A stretch of DNA of 39,738 nt from Paludibacter jiangxiensis. Lineage in GTDB: Bacteria; Bacteroidota; Bacteroidia; Bacteroidales; Paludibacteraceae. Within the stretch, counting starts at the first letter, position 1. Every line of letters starts with the position of its first letter. Below the pieces are notes generated by a model. That model made no database searches. It worked only from the letters and a program-made list of their open reading frames with translations, and was not told where the DNA came from. The position numbers and the translations under genes are program-made. Positions 25,801-33,434 of this stretch are shown here, piece by piece. The stretch covers positions 1 to 39,738 of the forward strand of contig CAMBSB010000033.1 in the NCBI GenBank assembly GCA_945870155.1, given 5' to 3'.

Positions 25801-27681
25801 ACAACCAGCGGTGGTACTTCAGCCAATACAGGAACGGTCATTAAAGTTGCTGGCGATGATGTAACACTCAATGCTACCGCAAATGCCGATAATCATTTTG
25901 TAAACTGGACTGAAAATGGCACGCAGGCTTCAGTGGAAAACCCCTATGAATTTACAGCTTCTGCCAATCGCACTCTGGTTGCAAATTTCGAACCCAATAC
26001 TGTTCCGGTAAGTTCGGGAACAACGAATGCGGCTGATATTACCTGTACCACTTGTGATGTAACCGTAGCTGCTGGAGCTGAACTTTCGGTTGGTGCTACT
26101 AAAAATTTGAAATCGGTAACTGTAGCAGCTGGTGGGAAACTGACAATTACTGCTGGAAATTTAAATGTTACCAACGGAATCACGCTCGAAAGCACTGCTG
26201 ATGCAACTGCTACGCTGGTTGATGCTTATGAGACTCCAACTGTCAATGCTGCTGTAAAACAATATGTTACAGCCGGCAGAAACTGGTATATGAGTGCGCC
26301 ATTGAACAATACGGCCAATGTCTCAGACCTCAACAAAGGTAATTCTGTACAGTATTATGAAGAGAGTACAGGTTCATGGAAACTTGCATCCGGTACATTA
26401 ACCCGTGGTAGAGGTTATATTCAGGTGGCAAATCCCACTCAGGGAACTACAGGAACAGTTCAGTTCGCAGGTATTGTTAATTCAGGTGATGTTTCGGTTT
26501 CTCTTACAAATAATACAGCCGGACGAGGTTTTAATCTGGTAGGTAATCCTTATCCGTCTTATTTGAATTGGTCTTTAGTAGCCACCGACCCCGTAAACAC
26601 CAATCTTACAACCGGTGCAAAAATGCCAAATGGTACTGCGTGGTATAGAACCATCGATTATAATGGTAAAAGTGCGTGGGCGACAGGAGTTGTGTATGCT
26701 GCCAATTCTGTAGTGTATAATGGTACAAGTTTCTACAAAACCTTAACAGGTGGTACATCCGGTGCAACAGCTCCTACGGGAACAGGTACTAACATCAGCG
26801 ATGGTAGTGTTATCTGGCAAAACGAGGGCTCGGTTTATATATTTGCAACTGTGAGTTCAAATGGTACTCCATCGCATGCATCGGTAAGCAATCTGATTCC
26901 TCCAATGCAGGCATTCTGGGTGAAAACAAATACAGGTGGTGGAACACTTACCTTCAAAAATAGTATGCGTGCACACGAGAGTGTAAGCAATAAACTCAAA
27001 GCTCCCAAAAGTCAGTTAAGCACAATGCCATTTGTACGTTTGAGTGTATCAAACGGTGCAAGCGCCGATCAGGTTGCAATTTATGCTTCGGAAAATGCAA
27101 GTAATGATTTTGATAGTGCCGATGCTCCAAAATTCTTTAATAACTCAGGTTCGTATCAGGCCGAAATTTATACTCTGGCTGGTAATGAGAAACTGGCAAT
27201 TAACTCCCTGTATAATATTGAGGAAGGAACTACATTGGCTTTGGGATTTGTAACAGAAAAAGAAAACAGATTTAGTCTGAAAGCGACAGAAATTGCTAAC
27301 TTGCCTGCCAATCTGCAACTTATACTCCGTGATAAACAAACGAACACTGAATTTAATTTATCGGAAGGTGAAGCCTATCAGTATGGTTCATCGGCTACAA
27401 ATAATGCCGACCGTTTCAGTTTGATTTTCCGTGCCAAAGGCACAACTACCGGATTTGATAACAAAAACCAATCACAGGCAATAGTATATACCAATGCAGC
27501 TGGTCAGATTGTGATTTCAGCTCCCGAAAAAATTAATTACGCCATTTACAATGCCGTGGGACAATTAATCGAAAATGGAGTTCTAAACACGGAACGTGAA
27601 ACAAGAAACACGAAACATTTAGCCGCAGGCGTATATGTAGTAAAACTGAATAATCAATCAACAAGAGTAATCATAAAATAA
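22888..27681 (+). CDS. Large multidomain T9SS surface protein with beta-helix and carbohydrate-binding-like modules
   Basis: This is a 1597-residue exported protein with a signal peptide (1-19). Residues ~21-238 are a CBM4/9-like jelly roll (DGGFENSGTYT ... IDDISIQQY). Residues ~245-620 form a right-handed beta-helix with repeated short Asn-rich turns (LENCVIRNNN, LINCVIVNNT, IINCVIANNV). Then come a bacterial repeat domain (~623-694), an Fn3-like domain (~697-785), a second jelly roll (~791-955, DDFEDGVQYW ... IDDVYLS), and another bacterial repeat (~966-1036). A CBM5/12-like insert is at ~1257-1316 (WATGVVYAANSVVYNGTSFY), and a C-terminal sorting domain at ~1529-1597 (YNAVGQLI, AAGVYVVKL). 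I see no certain catalytic site. It is probably a surface glycan-binding protein, though the beta-helix could be a lyase. Its promoter shares the 15-bp box with susC. Confidence 0.85.
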   Translation: MKKLTFLMLFTVLAMVADGQELITDGGFENSGTYTVTESSTSVLKRVTNIYDPGTNNCQTTFPTTTAAAITAGQWVKKAGADDGVKAIVLASGANGSSNCLNLKIPSGISTAGYDKWNNCVALQKLNTALDNGQKYVVTFWAKQDGAGSNNAGIITVCLVDNTLQAVATTNSLAVSVQLTSNTNWTKYTVLLDVPKFKSFNSTANFATSFLGFGLNTGYSSSLTNYAGVLIDDISIQQYSGTPSTRYVKSGATGTGTSWDNASGSIIDMLNDIPAGEVKVAAGTYSYSTTIPIKDGINLTGGYPANASAGNETIDLHANPTILDGGNARRIITASDVLTPFYNVTTIKGFILQRGKSSYGCAALISLGTVLENCVIRNNNSTGLTSGSAVNMKRNQTLTYNGSIYNTKTSGALINCVIVNNTASSGPGGVYVPDKSDFSIINCVIANNVSTHNDAIGVGGLWFGISMEYAHIQNSIFYNNSGHATAAANNIKTSTTNSLQVVLNNWFDDSTMPLTLHTNSTNNKLKTNISTPNFALPTTFQGAASTQAQIDEINAADWRLKSTSGLIGIGQSTSNIKFPYESMNANSTQLTGRAFSTITTDVMSSTRVINTTIDLGAYEFNPVVVTTAAGTNGTVSATTTVSKGSSVTVTATPNAGCKFSAWTVTSGTAPAPPATSTWTFTPTANCTVSASFSSLLTTASVTYSRTASSLDILVTKPTYTGTLTYKILDVNNNILAQNVTATTQNATLVYSATGLVKNTTYTYKIVAVLDGVEYAPVTLNATTRKYINNSVEVIDDFEDGVQYWSNINSGTVTNGASNTITNGINSSAKCNKLTVNSGAASYVGMKAAIERVEVGPGAFYQYLHVKMYRDATYSNSAGIAVTFIAREDNSAITQVGTPLATVSGINTWVDYVFDLRSASSTNKTLFSFYIRPAELTSGTHAGGFSCYIDDVYLSNSAAPSTGNVTPRIAVSTTSGGTSANTGTVIKVAGDDVTLNATANADNHFVNWTENGTQASVENPYEFTASANRTLVANFEPNTVPVSSGTTNAADITCTTCDVTVAAGAELSVGATKNLKSVTVAAGGKLTITAGNLNVTNGITLESTADATATLVDAYETPTVNAAVKQYVTAGRNWYMSAPLNNTANVSDLNKGNSVQYYEESTGSWKLASGTLTRGRGYIQVANPTQGTTGTVQFAGIVNSGDVSVSLTNNTAGRGFNLVGNPYPSYLNWSLVATDPVNTNLTTGAKMPNGTAWYRTIDYNGKSAWATGVVYAANSVVYNGTSFYKTLTGGTSGATAPTGTGTNISDGSVIWQNEGSVYIFATVSSNGTPSHASVSNLIPPMQAFWVKTNTGGGTLTFKNSMRAHESVSNKLKAPKSQLSTMPFVRLSVSNGASADQVAIYASENASNDFDSADAPKFFNNSGSYQAEIYTLAGNEKLAINSLYNIEEGTTLALGFVTEKENRFSLKATEIANLPANLQLILRDKQTNTEFNLSEGEAYQYGSSATNNADRFSLIFRAKGTTTGFDNKNQSQAIVYTNAAGQIVISAPEKINYAIYNAVGQLIENGVLNTERETRNTKHLAAGVYVVKLNNQSTRVIIK

Positions 27682-27788
27682 TGTGGTGATGTGAAGATAC
27701 GTTGATGTGATGATAATAAAGAACACGAAACGTTCAGCACGAACCAACGGTCATCGACCAAAGAGAGATAAACACGTAACAAAATATT

Positions 27789-27944
27789 ATGGAAACAAAG
27801 AAAAAATATACAGCACCCGAAATTGAGTTAGTTGAACTTGATAACGAAATTTCTTTAGCACTGGAATCCTCTCCGCCCGAAGGACCAGATGAAACATATA
27901 ATAATGTTCAAAGTCCATTTAAACAGGATGCATACATAGTTTAA
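27789..27944 (+). CDS. Small acidic peptide of 51 residues downstream of the surface protein
   Basis: An ATG at 27789 opens a 51-residue frame ending TAA at 27942-27944. The peptide starts METKKKYTAPEIELVELDN, continues EISLALESSPPEGPDE and has no signal peptide or membrane segment. Short proteins starting with basic residues and (Y/T)xAPExE or YxxP, then a variable Gly/Pro/Ser tail, are common orphans in Bacteroidales genomes and often lie near surface-protein genes; I know of no proven function. It is 107 bases after the surface-protein stop on the same strand, with a terminator-like hairpin 31 bases further on, so it is probably the last cistron of that transcript. Coding status is supported by position and by the family-like sequence only. 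Confidence 0.6.
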   Translation: METKKKYTAPEIELVELDNEISLALESSPPEGPDETYNNVQSPFKQDAYIV

Positions 27945-27975
27945 TAACAGAATTTTTTTGAGGTTAATAGTAACA

Positions 27976-28020
27976 CCCTGCACCAAAGCAAGTCAGAATT
28001 GCATTGGTACGGGCTGTTTT
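27976..28020 (+). terminator. Imperfect hairpin terminator between convergent genes
   Basis: CCCTGCACCAAAGCAA (27976-27991) pairs imperfectly with TTGCATTGGTACGGG (27999-28013) around a seven-base loop, followed by CTGTTTTAT. The hairpin lies between the small peptide gene and the end of the HTCS gene on the other strand, so it may stop transcription from the left and perhaps from both sides. Confidence 0.55.
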
Positions 28021-28059
28021 ATATGGGTTGGGTTGTTTTCGGTGTGTTATTCAATATTT

Positions 28060-31000
28060 CTACAAATCTTCTACCTTATTTGCAATTTTATATTCGGTAG
28101 GTGTAACTTTAAACTTAGCTTTAAAGCATGCACTAAAATATTTAGGGTCAGAGAAACCAACCATATAACAAACATCGGCTACCGAAACATCGTTTTCGGT
28201 AATAATTTGTGCTGCTCGTTTAAGTCTGAAATCCTGTAATAATTCCTTGCCCGATAAACCGGTCAGGTTTTTTATTTTATTGTAAAATTTGGCATGACTC
28301 ATGGCCATTGCTTTTTCAAGGGAATCAACCGTGTATTCTGAATCCGGGATGCCTTTTTCTATTTCGGTAACCAAGTCTTTCAGAAACTTTTCATCAGTAG
28401 AAGTAACCGTAATCTTCGATGGTTCGAAGACTAAATTGTTTTGAAATAACTGACGCAGTTTGTCACGGTTTTTAATCAAACTTTTTATTTTAACCAACAA
28501 ATAATAAGTATCAAATGGTTTCGAAATATAATCGTCGGCACCTGTTTCCAGACCTTTGAATCTAATTTCGTTATCGGTGCGGGCTGTGAGCAGTATTACC
28601 GGAATATGACTTGTCTCGAGCGTTGTTTTTAGCTTTTCGCAAAACTCAATACCATTCATAATTGGCATTACATAGTCGCTCACAATAAGGTCGGGCATTT
28701 TCTTTTTGGCCAATTCAAATCCATCCGCTCCATTTTCGGCTTCCAATATATTGAAATGTTCAGATAAGCAAGCTTTTATATACTCTCTCATTTCAGGATT
28801 GTCTTCGGCAATCAACACGGTTTGGAGTTTTAATGTTTTAGTAACAGGCTGGTAATCTAGATTTTCAGTATTTATTTCGGCATTGACACTTACTTTATTA
28901 TTCGAAATTATTTCTGAAGATAGAACAGATGTTTCGTTCATTATTGGCAAATAAACTGTAAATGTTGAACCATTTCCAATGCTACTTTCTACTGTAATAT
29001 CGCCTTGCAGTACCTCAATCAAATCTTTGCAATGCGATAGTCCGATGCCGTAACTGCTGTCGGTTGCACTCTGTGCATCATTGAAAAAGCGGTCGAAAAT
29101 CTGATCAATTTTATTTTTTTCGATACCTATCCCTGTGTCTTTTACCCATATCTTGGTGTAAAGCATATCCGGATTATCCATTTCGCAGGTATCTACACCT
29201 ATTTCGATATAGCCTTGTTTGGTATATTTCACGGCATTGGATAGTAGATTAAAAATTACTTTTGCAGTTTTTTCGGTGTCGATATTAGCCTGAATACTCT
29301 CTTTTTTAAAATCGTAAAGTAAATCCAATCCCTTATCTTTAATTATAAAATCAAAATGATCAACCTCATCTTTAATAAAATGATTCAGCTCTACTTTTCT
29401 GTAAGTTGCCACAAGTTTACCCACTTCCACTTTACGGAAATCAAGCAACTGTTCAATCAGGTATTTGAGTTTAGTTGCATTGCGGTGAACCATACTGAGC
29501 TGATTTTTAAGCAATTTTGGGTAGTCAGCATTTTTCAGAATTTGCTCCAGTGGTCCGGCAATAAGCGTTAGAGGCGTACGCAAATCGTGCGAAATATTGA
29601 TAAAAAAGCGGGTTCGAATCATGTCGAGTTCGTGCAGGCGCTGATTGTGTTCCGCATCCAAGATAATTTGTTGTTTGGTAGCAATTTTTATCATCGAATA
29701 GCGGGTAAAATAAAATATAATGAGCCCTACAGCTATAATATAAAACAAAAATGCATACCATGTAAGATAAAATGGAGTGGCAATTTCGATATTAATTTGC
29801 CGTTCGTTATTGCTCCATTCGCCATCATCGTTGGTTGCTTTTACCCTAAAAACATAAGAACCATGTCTTAAGTTGGTATATGTAGCGGTGTGACTTCCAT
29901 TTTCGGTTGTATTCCACTTTCCATCATAACCCTCTAGCATATAGGTGTATTTTACTTTTTCGGGCGCCTGAAAATTCATCGACGAGAAATCGAATCTAAA
30001 ATTATTTTCGTTGGCTTTTAGTTTAATTTTATTGGTTGTGAAAATTGGATTATCAATCAAAATTCGTCCATTAATGGTAGTTTGTGGCGTAATTTTTTCG
30101 TTGAACAGGTAAAAATCAGTTAGTGTTACCTGTGGATTGAGGTTGTTGCTTTTGATGTTTTCGGGATAAAAGGAATTTACACCATTGATACCTCCAAAAA
30201 ACAATTCACCATTTTGCGACCTGAAAGAGGCATGTTCGGAGAACTCATTACTCTGAAGCCCATCGGAGACACTATACGATGTCATTTTTGTATTTTTAGT
30301 ATCAAATTTTGTCAGCCCAGAGTTGCTCCCGATCCACAAAACTTTATTGTTGTCAAAAGTAATACTCTGAATCATATTATTGGGCAAACCATCGGCCATT
30401 AGGTAGGTTTTAAATGCCATTTTATCGGCATCCGAAGTATATAAACAACGGTTCAAACCAAGATGTGTGCCTATCCAAAATGTATTTTCGTCGGTTTGGC
30501 AAATGCTCCGAATGTAATTGCTACTGATAGTGTGGTCTTCTTTTTTGTAAACTATGCATTTTATAGGTTTGTATTCGGCATTTAAAGTGATGATATTGAG
30601 GCCACCGCCTTCGGTTCCCACCCAAAGTTGATTGCGTAGTTTATCGTGATGCAAAATGCGACAATTGTCGTAAGAGATTTTAATTTTTGAGAAGCGACTA
30701 TCAAATTTATCGGTTCGAATTACCTTTTTATTTTTAAACTCCAAACGGAATAAGCCCAGAATTCCACCCACAAAAACAATATCAGGAGCCACTTTGCGAC
30801 TGTAAAAACATGCTCTGTTTATGTCTCCAACTGGAGTTATTCGTCCATCGAGACTTACAAAATAAGTTCCCGTTGACGTGCTAACAAACAATGTGTTAGA
30901 ATCAAACCATTCGATATGAAAAATAATCCTGGTTTCGAAACCAACTTTTTTGTATTCTCCGGTTCGTCGGTTGAGCAAAAAAAGCCCATTGTTATGTGTG

Positions 31001-32157
31001 CCAATCCACAAATTATTATTATCCAAAAACACAGAACGAATAAAATTGGAGTGTATCGATTTCTCGTTTTCGAAAGGCGGAATGAAATAATGGTTAAAGT
31101 TTTTTTGTTTCAGATTCAGAAAATTAGCACCGCTACCAATAGAGCCTATCCAAAGTTGATTATCGGGAGAAGCATATAATGAATAAACCAAATTTGAATT
31201 AATACTTCTGGGGTCGAATATATTGTTTTTAAAAGTTTCGACAGGAATTGTTTTGGAAGAAGTAAGGCCGGCTTTTATCCTAATTAATCCATTATCAATA
31301 GTCCCAAACCACACATTACCAGCAGTATCCACAGCCATTGCCGAAATCCGATTGGAAGGAAGTGCGCTGTTGGTTTTTGTGAAACGTGTAAGTTCAGCTC
31401 TTTCGATATTAAATCGGTAGAGACCACTTTCAGGAATATTGATATTGCTAAACCATATATTATTACTTTTATCTTCGATTATATGTGAGGCACCTAAGTT
31501 CGAAAACTCCTTGCTAAACGAAATCAGTGTAATTTTCTTTTTCGATTTGTCGAAATGAAATGTAAGTATTGAATTAGGCAATGCACAGCAATAAATACCA
31601 TTCGAAAGTCTGATTGTACGTGAAACATATTCAAGGTTCGAACTAGTGCTTGCTAATTTGTTGATTTTTATAGTATTTTTTTCAATTGTTGTAAAATCAT
31701 CTGAGCTTATATCGGCTAAATACAAACCTTGACTTGTCGATATCCAAAGGAGGTCATTATCTACAAACAAATGAAAAATCCTAACAAAATTAGTGGTATT
31801 TACGGGGAGTTTAATTTTATAAAGCTGTTGATTATCAGTATTCAGAACATTTAAACCATCGTCGGTGCCAATCCAAATTCTGGCTTTTAGGTCTTCGGCC
31901 AGCGAGTGTATCGTATTGTTCGACAGACTAGTGTTTTCGTCCAGCCCAACATTGTATTTTGTAATTTTATAACCATCGTATCTGTTAAGTCCATCAATTG
32001 TGCCAATCCAGATAAAACCATGTTTATCTTTCAGAAATGAGTATATTTCGCTTTGGCTCAATCCTTCGTTTGAGGTGATTTTGCTAAATCGAAGTAATTG
32101 AGAGTGAGTAAGTAAACACTGTAAAATGAGGGCAGCGATGACTATGATTTTTTTCAT
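28060..32157 (-). CDS. Hybrid two-component system sensor/regulator (HTCS)
   Basis: This 1365-residue regulator senses glycan fragments in the periplasm and binds DNA with the same polypeptide. A signal peptide (1-20) is followed by two seven-blade Reg_prop beta-propellers (~25-665, repeats like GxIWIGTxDGLNRYD). A Y_Y_Y domain (~715-793) and one membrane segment (~796-818) come next. The histidine kinase has phospho-acceptor His857 in INISHDLRTPLTLI, an N-box NLLSNAVKYT and DTGIGIEK. The receiver domain (~1112-1230) has Asp1161 in IVSDYVMP. An AraC-type HTH occupies ~1265-1360 (FRLKRAAQIITENDVSVADV). I chose the start at 32157 rather than 32196 because the signal peptide begins there and the -7 element TATTTTTG (32193-32186) would otherwise lie inside the gene. 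Its expected targets are the first susC operon and the surface-protein promoter. Confidence 0.95.
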   Translation of the reverse strand: MKKIIVIAALILQCLLTHSQLLRFSKITSNEGLSQSEIYSFLKDKHGFIWIGTIDGLNRYDGYKITKYNVGLDENTSLSNNTIHSLAEDLKARIWIGTDDGLNVLNTDNQQLYKIKLPVNTTNFVRIFHLFVDNDLLWISTSQGLYLADISSDDFTTIEKNTIKINKLASTSSNLEYVSRTIRLSNGIYCCALPNSILTFHFDKSKKKITLISFSKEFSNLGASHIIEDKSNNIWFSNINIPESGLYRFNIERAELTRFTKTNSALPSNRISAMAVDTAGNVWFGTIDNGLIRIKAGLTSSKTIPVETFKNNIFDPRSINSNLVYSLYASPDNQLWIGSIGSGANFLNLKQKNFNHYFIPPFENEKSIHSNFIRSVFLDNNNLWIGTHNNGLFLLNRRTGEYKKVGFETRIIFHIEWFDSNTLFVSTSTGTYFVSLDGRITPVGDINRACFYSRKVAPDIVFVGGILGLFRLEFKNKKVIRTDKFDSRFSKIKISYDNCRILHHDKLRNQLWVGTEGGGLNIITLNAEYKPIKCIVYKKEDHTISSNYIRSICQTDENTFWIGTHLGLNRCLYTSDADKMAFKTYLMADGLPNNMIQSITFDNNKVLWIGSNSGLTKFDTKNTKMTSYSVSDGLQSNEFSEHASFRSQNGELFFGGINGVNSFYPENIKSNNLNPQVTLTDFYLFNEKITPQTTINGRILIDNPIFTTNKIKLKANENNFRFDFSSMNFQAPEKVKYTYMLEGYDGKWNTTENGSHTATYTNLRHGSYVFRVKATNDDGEWSNNERQINIEIATPFYLTWYAFLFYIIAVGLIIFYFTRYSMIKIATKQQIILDAEHNQRLHELDMIRTRFFINISHDLRTPLTLIAGPLEQILKNADYPKLLKNQLSMVHRNATKLKYLIEQLLDFRKVEVGKLVATYRKVELNHFIKDEVDHFDFIIKDKGLDLLYDFKKESIQANIDTEKTAKVIFNLLSNAVKYTKQGYIEIGVDTCEMDNPDMLYTKIWVKDTGIGIEKNKIDQIFDRFFNDAQSATDSSYGIGLSHCKDLIEVLQGDITVESSIGNGSTFTVYLPIMNETSVLSSEIISNNKVSVNAEINTENLDYQPVTKTLKLQTVLIAEDNPEMREYIKACLSEHFNILEAENGADGFELAKKKMPDLIVSDYVMPIMNGIEFCEKLKTTLETSHIPVILLTARTDNEIRFKGLETGADDYISKPFDTYYLLVKIKSLIKNRDKLRQLFQNNLVFEPSKITVTSTDEKFLKDLVTEIEKGIPDSEYTVDSLEKAMAMSHAKFYNKIKNLTGLSGKELLQDFRLKRAAQIITENDVSVADVCYMVGFSDPKYFSACFKAKFKVTPTEYKIANKVEDL

Positions 32158-32185
32158 TCTATCGAGCGTATTAAATTTAAGTTCA

Positions 32186-32193
32186 CAAAAATA
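32186..32193 (-). promoter_or_regulatory. -7 promoter element of the HTCS gene
   Basis: The minus strand reads TATTTTTG, a full match to the Bacteroidota -7 consensus TAnnTTTG, about 28 bases before the chosen HTCS start codon. No clear -33 TTTG is at the usual distance. Its position supports the shorter start at 32157. Confidence 0.5.
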
Positions 32194-32363
32194 CAAATAC
32201 TAATGAATATTTAATCACTCACTTTCAATTAAAACTTGATTAAGACAAAATTTCAGACCAATTTCAACAAATCATCATCCATTGTGAAAAATTAATAAGC
32301 TACTTTTGTGTTACAATATATCATTTTAAAGATGTAAGAAACATATATCAAACTAAATATAAA

Positions 32364-32570
32364 ATGTTACAACAAAAATTCCATTATTTTTTTCTTTTTG
32401 GCCTGCTTTTCATCTTACAATTTACACAAGCAGAAAACAACTATATTACAACAATAACAAATATTTCCCATCCCCGCATCCTACTCCTAAAAGGTGAAAT
32501 AAAATATGCTCAACGTGCTGAAAAGGAGTTTTTAAATGAATCCTTTGTAGGTATAGATGATAAAACTTGA
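32364..32570 (+). pseudogene. Internally deleted remnant of a heparinase II/III-type lyase gene
   Basis: A 68-residue frame starts with a good signal peptide (FFLFGLLFILQFTQA). It continues with NISHPRILLLKGEI, the usual mature start of heparinase II/III-type lyases (HPRLLLxxGEE), then jumps straight to KYAQRAEKEFLN. That piece resembles a segment normally about 80 residues further on (RYAxRAExEMLAVAAFxDWNPSHFLD). After it the frame ends within about ten unrelated residues. The simplest reading is an in-frame internal deletion plus loss of everything downstream, leaving no catalytic domain. A promoter-like TACTTTTG still lies 55 bases upstream. It could still be expressed as a short exported peptide, but I infer a relic. 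Confidence 0.6.
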
Positions 32571-32600
32571 TAGGTTGGGGGCAATGATGCTTCCTCTATC

Positions 32601-32634
32601 TTTGCAATTAGTTCCAAAAAAAACATTACTTTTG
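32601..32634 (+). promoter_or_regulatory. Promoter of the ECF sigma gene
   Basis: TTTG at 32601-32604 and TACTTTTG at 32627-32634 are 26 bases apart start to start, the expected spacing of Bacteroidota -33 (TTTG) and -7 (TAnnTTTG) elements. Transcription would begin about 60 bases before the sigma start at 32703. Confidence 0.6.
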
Positions 32635-32649
32635 CCATCAAATCTAATC

Positions 32650-32675
32650 TTGAGTCAAATGAGATTTGAGTCAAA
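32650..32675 (+). repeat. Direct repeat TTGAGTCAAA in the sigma gene leader
   Basis: The 10-base unit TTGAGTCAAA occurs at 32650-32659 and 32666-32675, a 16-base period. Both copies fall just downstream of the predicted transcription start and 27-53 bases before the start codon. They could be a regulator-binding site acting as a roadblock, or an RNA element. Confidence 0.45.
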
Positions 32676-32702
32676 ATATATTATATATTTGCTGAAACTA
32701 TA

Positions 32703-33293
32703 ATGCAAGAGCAAATCCTACTTCAAAAAATCAAACTTGGTGATGAAAAAGCATTTCAATATGTTTTTGATACGCATTATGGCTTGTTGTGTAGTATTGC
32801 TTCTGAGTTTTTAAAAGATGATTTTTTGGCCGAAACCATTGTGGGTGATGTAATTTTGTATCTATGGGAAAAACGTGAAACCATCGAAGTTCAATCCTCT
32901 CTACGCGCCTACCTCGTTAAAGCTGTCCGCAACAAATGCCTTAATTATCAACAGTTACAATACGTTGTAAGGGAAACCCGCCTACCTGAACACGAAGAAC
33001 TTTTGGATGCGAAAGGCAATCTCCTTATTTCTGATAATCAACCGCTTGCATTATTACTTGAAAAGGAATTGGAATTAGAAATTGAAAAATCAATTAATGA
33101 ACTTTCGGTCGAATGTAGGAAGGTATTTGAATTGAGCCGTTTCGAACAAAAAAAATACGAAGATATTGCTCAAGAGCTAAATATCTCGGTTAATACAGTG
33201 AAATATCATATTAAAAACGCTTTATCAAAACTACGTACCGATTTGAGTCAGTATATTAGCGTATGGGCTTTGTGGGTTTATTTGTTTAAATAA
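32703..33293 (+). CDS. ECF-family RNA polymerase sigma factor
   Basis: This 196-residue sigma factor has the two-domain ECF layout. Region 2 is at ~16-83 (AFQYVFDTHYGLLCSIASEF, ILYLWEKRETI, LRAYLVKAVRNKCLNY) and region 4 at ~125-180 with a helix-turn-helix (YEDIAQELNISVNTVKYHIK, then ALSKLR). It should redirect RNA polymerase to the neighbouring SusC/SusD operon when its anti-sigma is relieved. The FecR gene follows after 141 bases and an STN-bearing SusC comes next, the standard sigma / anti-sigma / transducer arrangement. The C-terminus ends in a short hydrophobic stretch (VWALWVYLF), often seen in Bacteroidota members. A consensus promoter and leader repeats lie upstream. Confidence 0.93.
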   Translation: MQEQILLQKIKLGDEKAFQYVFDTHYGLLCSIASEFLKDDFLAETIVGDVILYLWEKRETIEVQSSLRAYLVKAVRNKCLNYQQLQYVVRETRLPEHEELLDAKGNLLISDNQPLALLLEKELELEIEKSINELSVECRKVFELSRFEQKKYEDIAQELNISVNTVKYHIKNALSKLRTDLSQYISVWALWVYLFK

Positions 33294-33434
33294 ATTATTT
33301 TATATATTGATAATCAGACATATAAATTGAATCTGATTAGTTTCAACTCTTCATTTTACAAGTTTTTGAAAAAAATCCACTTTTACACTACCCTCTATTA
33401 AAATAATTCTGCCTTATTAATACAAGCAATCATA

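Larger units (their letters stand above)
32158..32702. promoter_or_regulatory. Intergenic region between the HTCS and ECF sigma genes
   Basis: This 545-base stretch has four parts. The HTCS -7 element is on the minus strand (32193-32186). A full -7 match TACTTTTG (32301-32308) lies 55 bases before the remnant frame at 32364. The lyase remnant itself is at 32364-32570. Downstream is the likely sigma promoter with TTTG at 32601-32604 and TACTTTTG at 32627-32634, then a direct repeat in the leader. No other gene was seen. Confidence 0.6.

Noticed and set aside
32158-32196. Longer N-terminal start for the HTCS gene
   Set aside because: The extra 13 residues precede a perfect signal peptide, and the -7 element at 32193-32186 would fall inside the coding region. 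The start at 32157 fits better.
32684-32691. TATATTTG as the ECF sigma promoter
   Set aside because: It matches the -7 consensus but is only 11 bases from the start codon, and the nearest TTTG is too close (19 bases). The TTTG / TACTTTTG pair at 32601-32634 has the right spacing.
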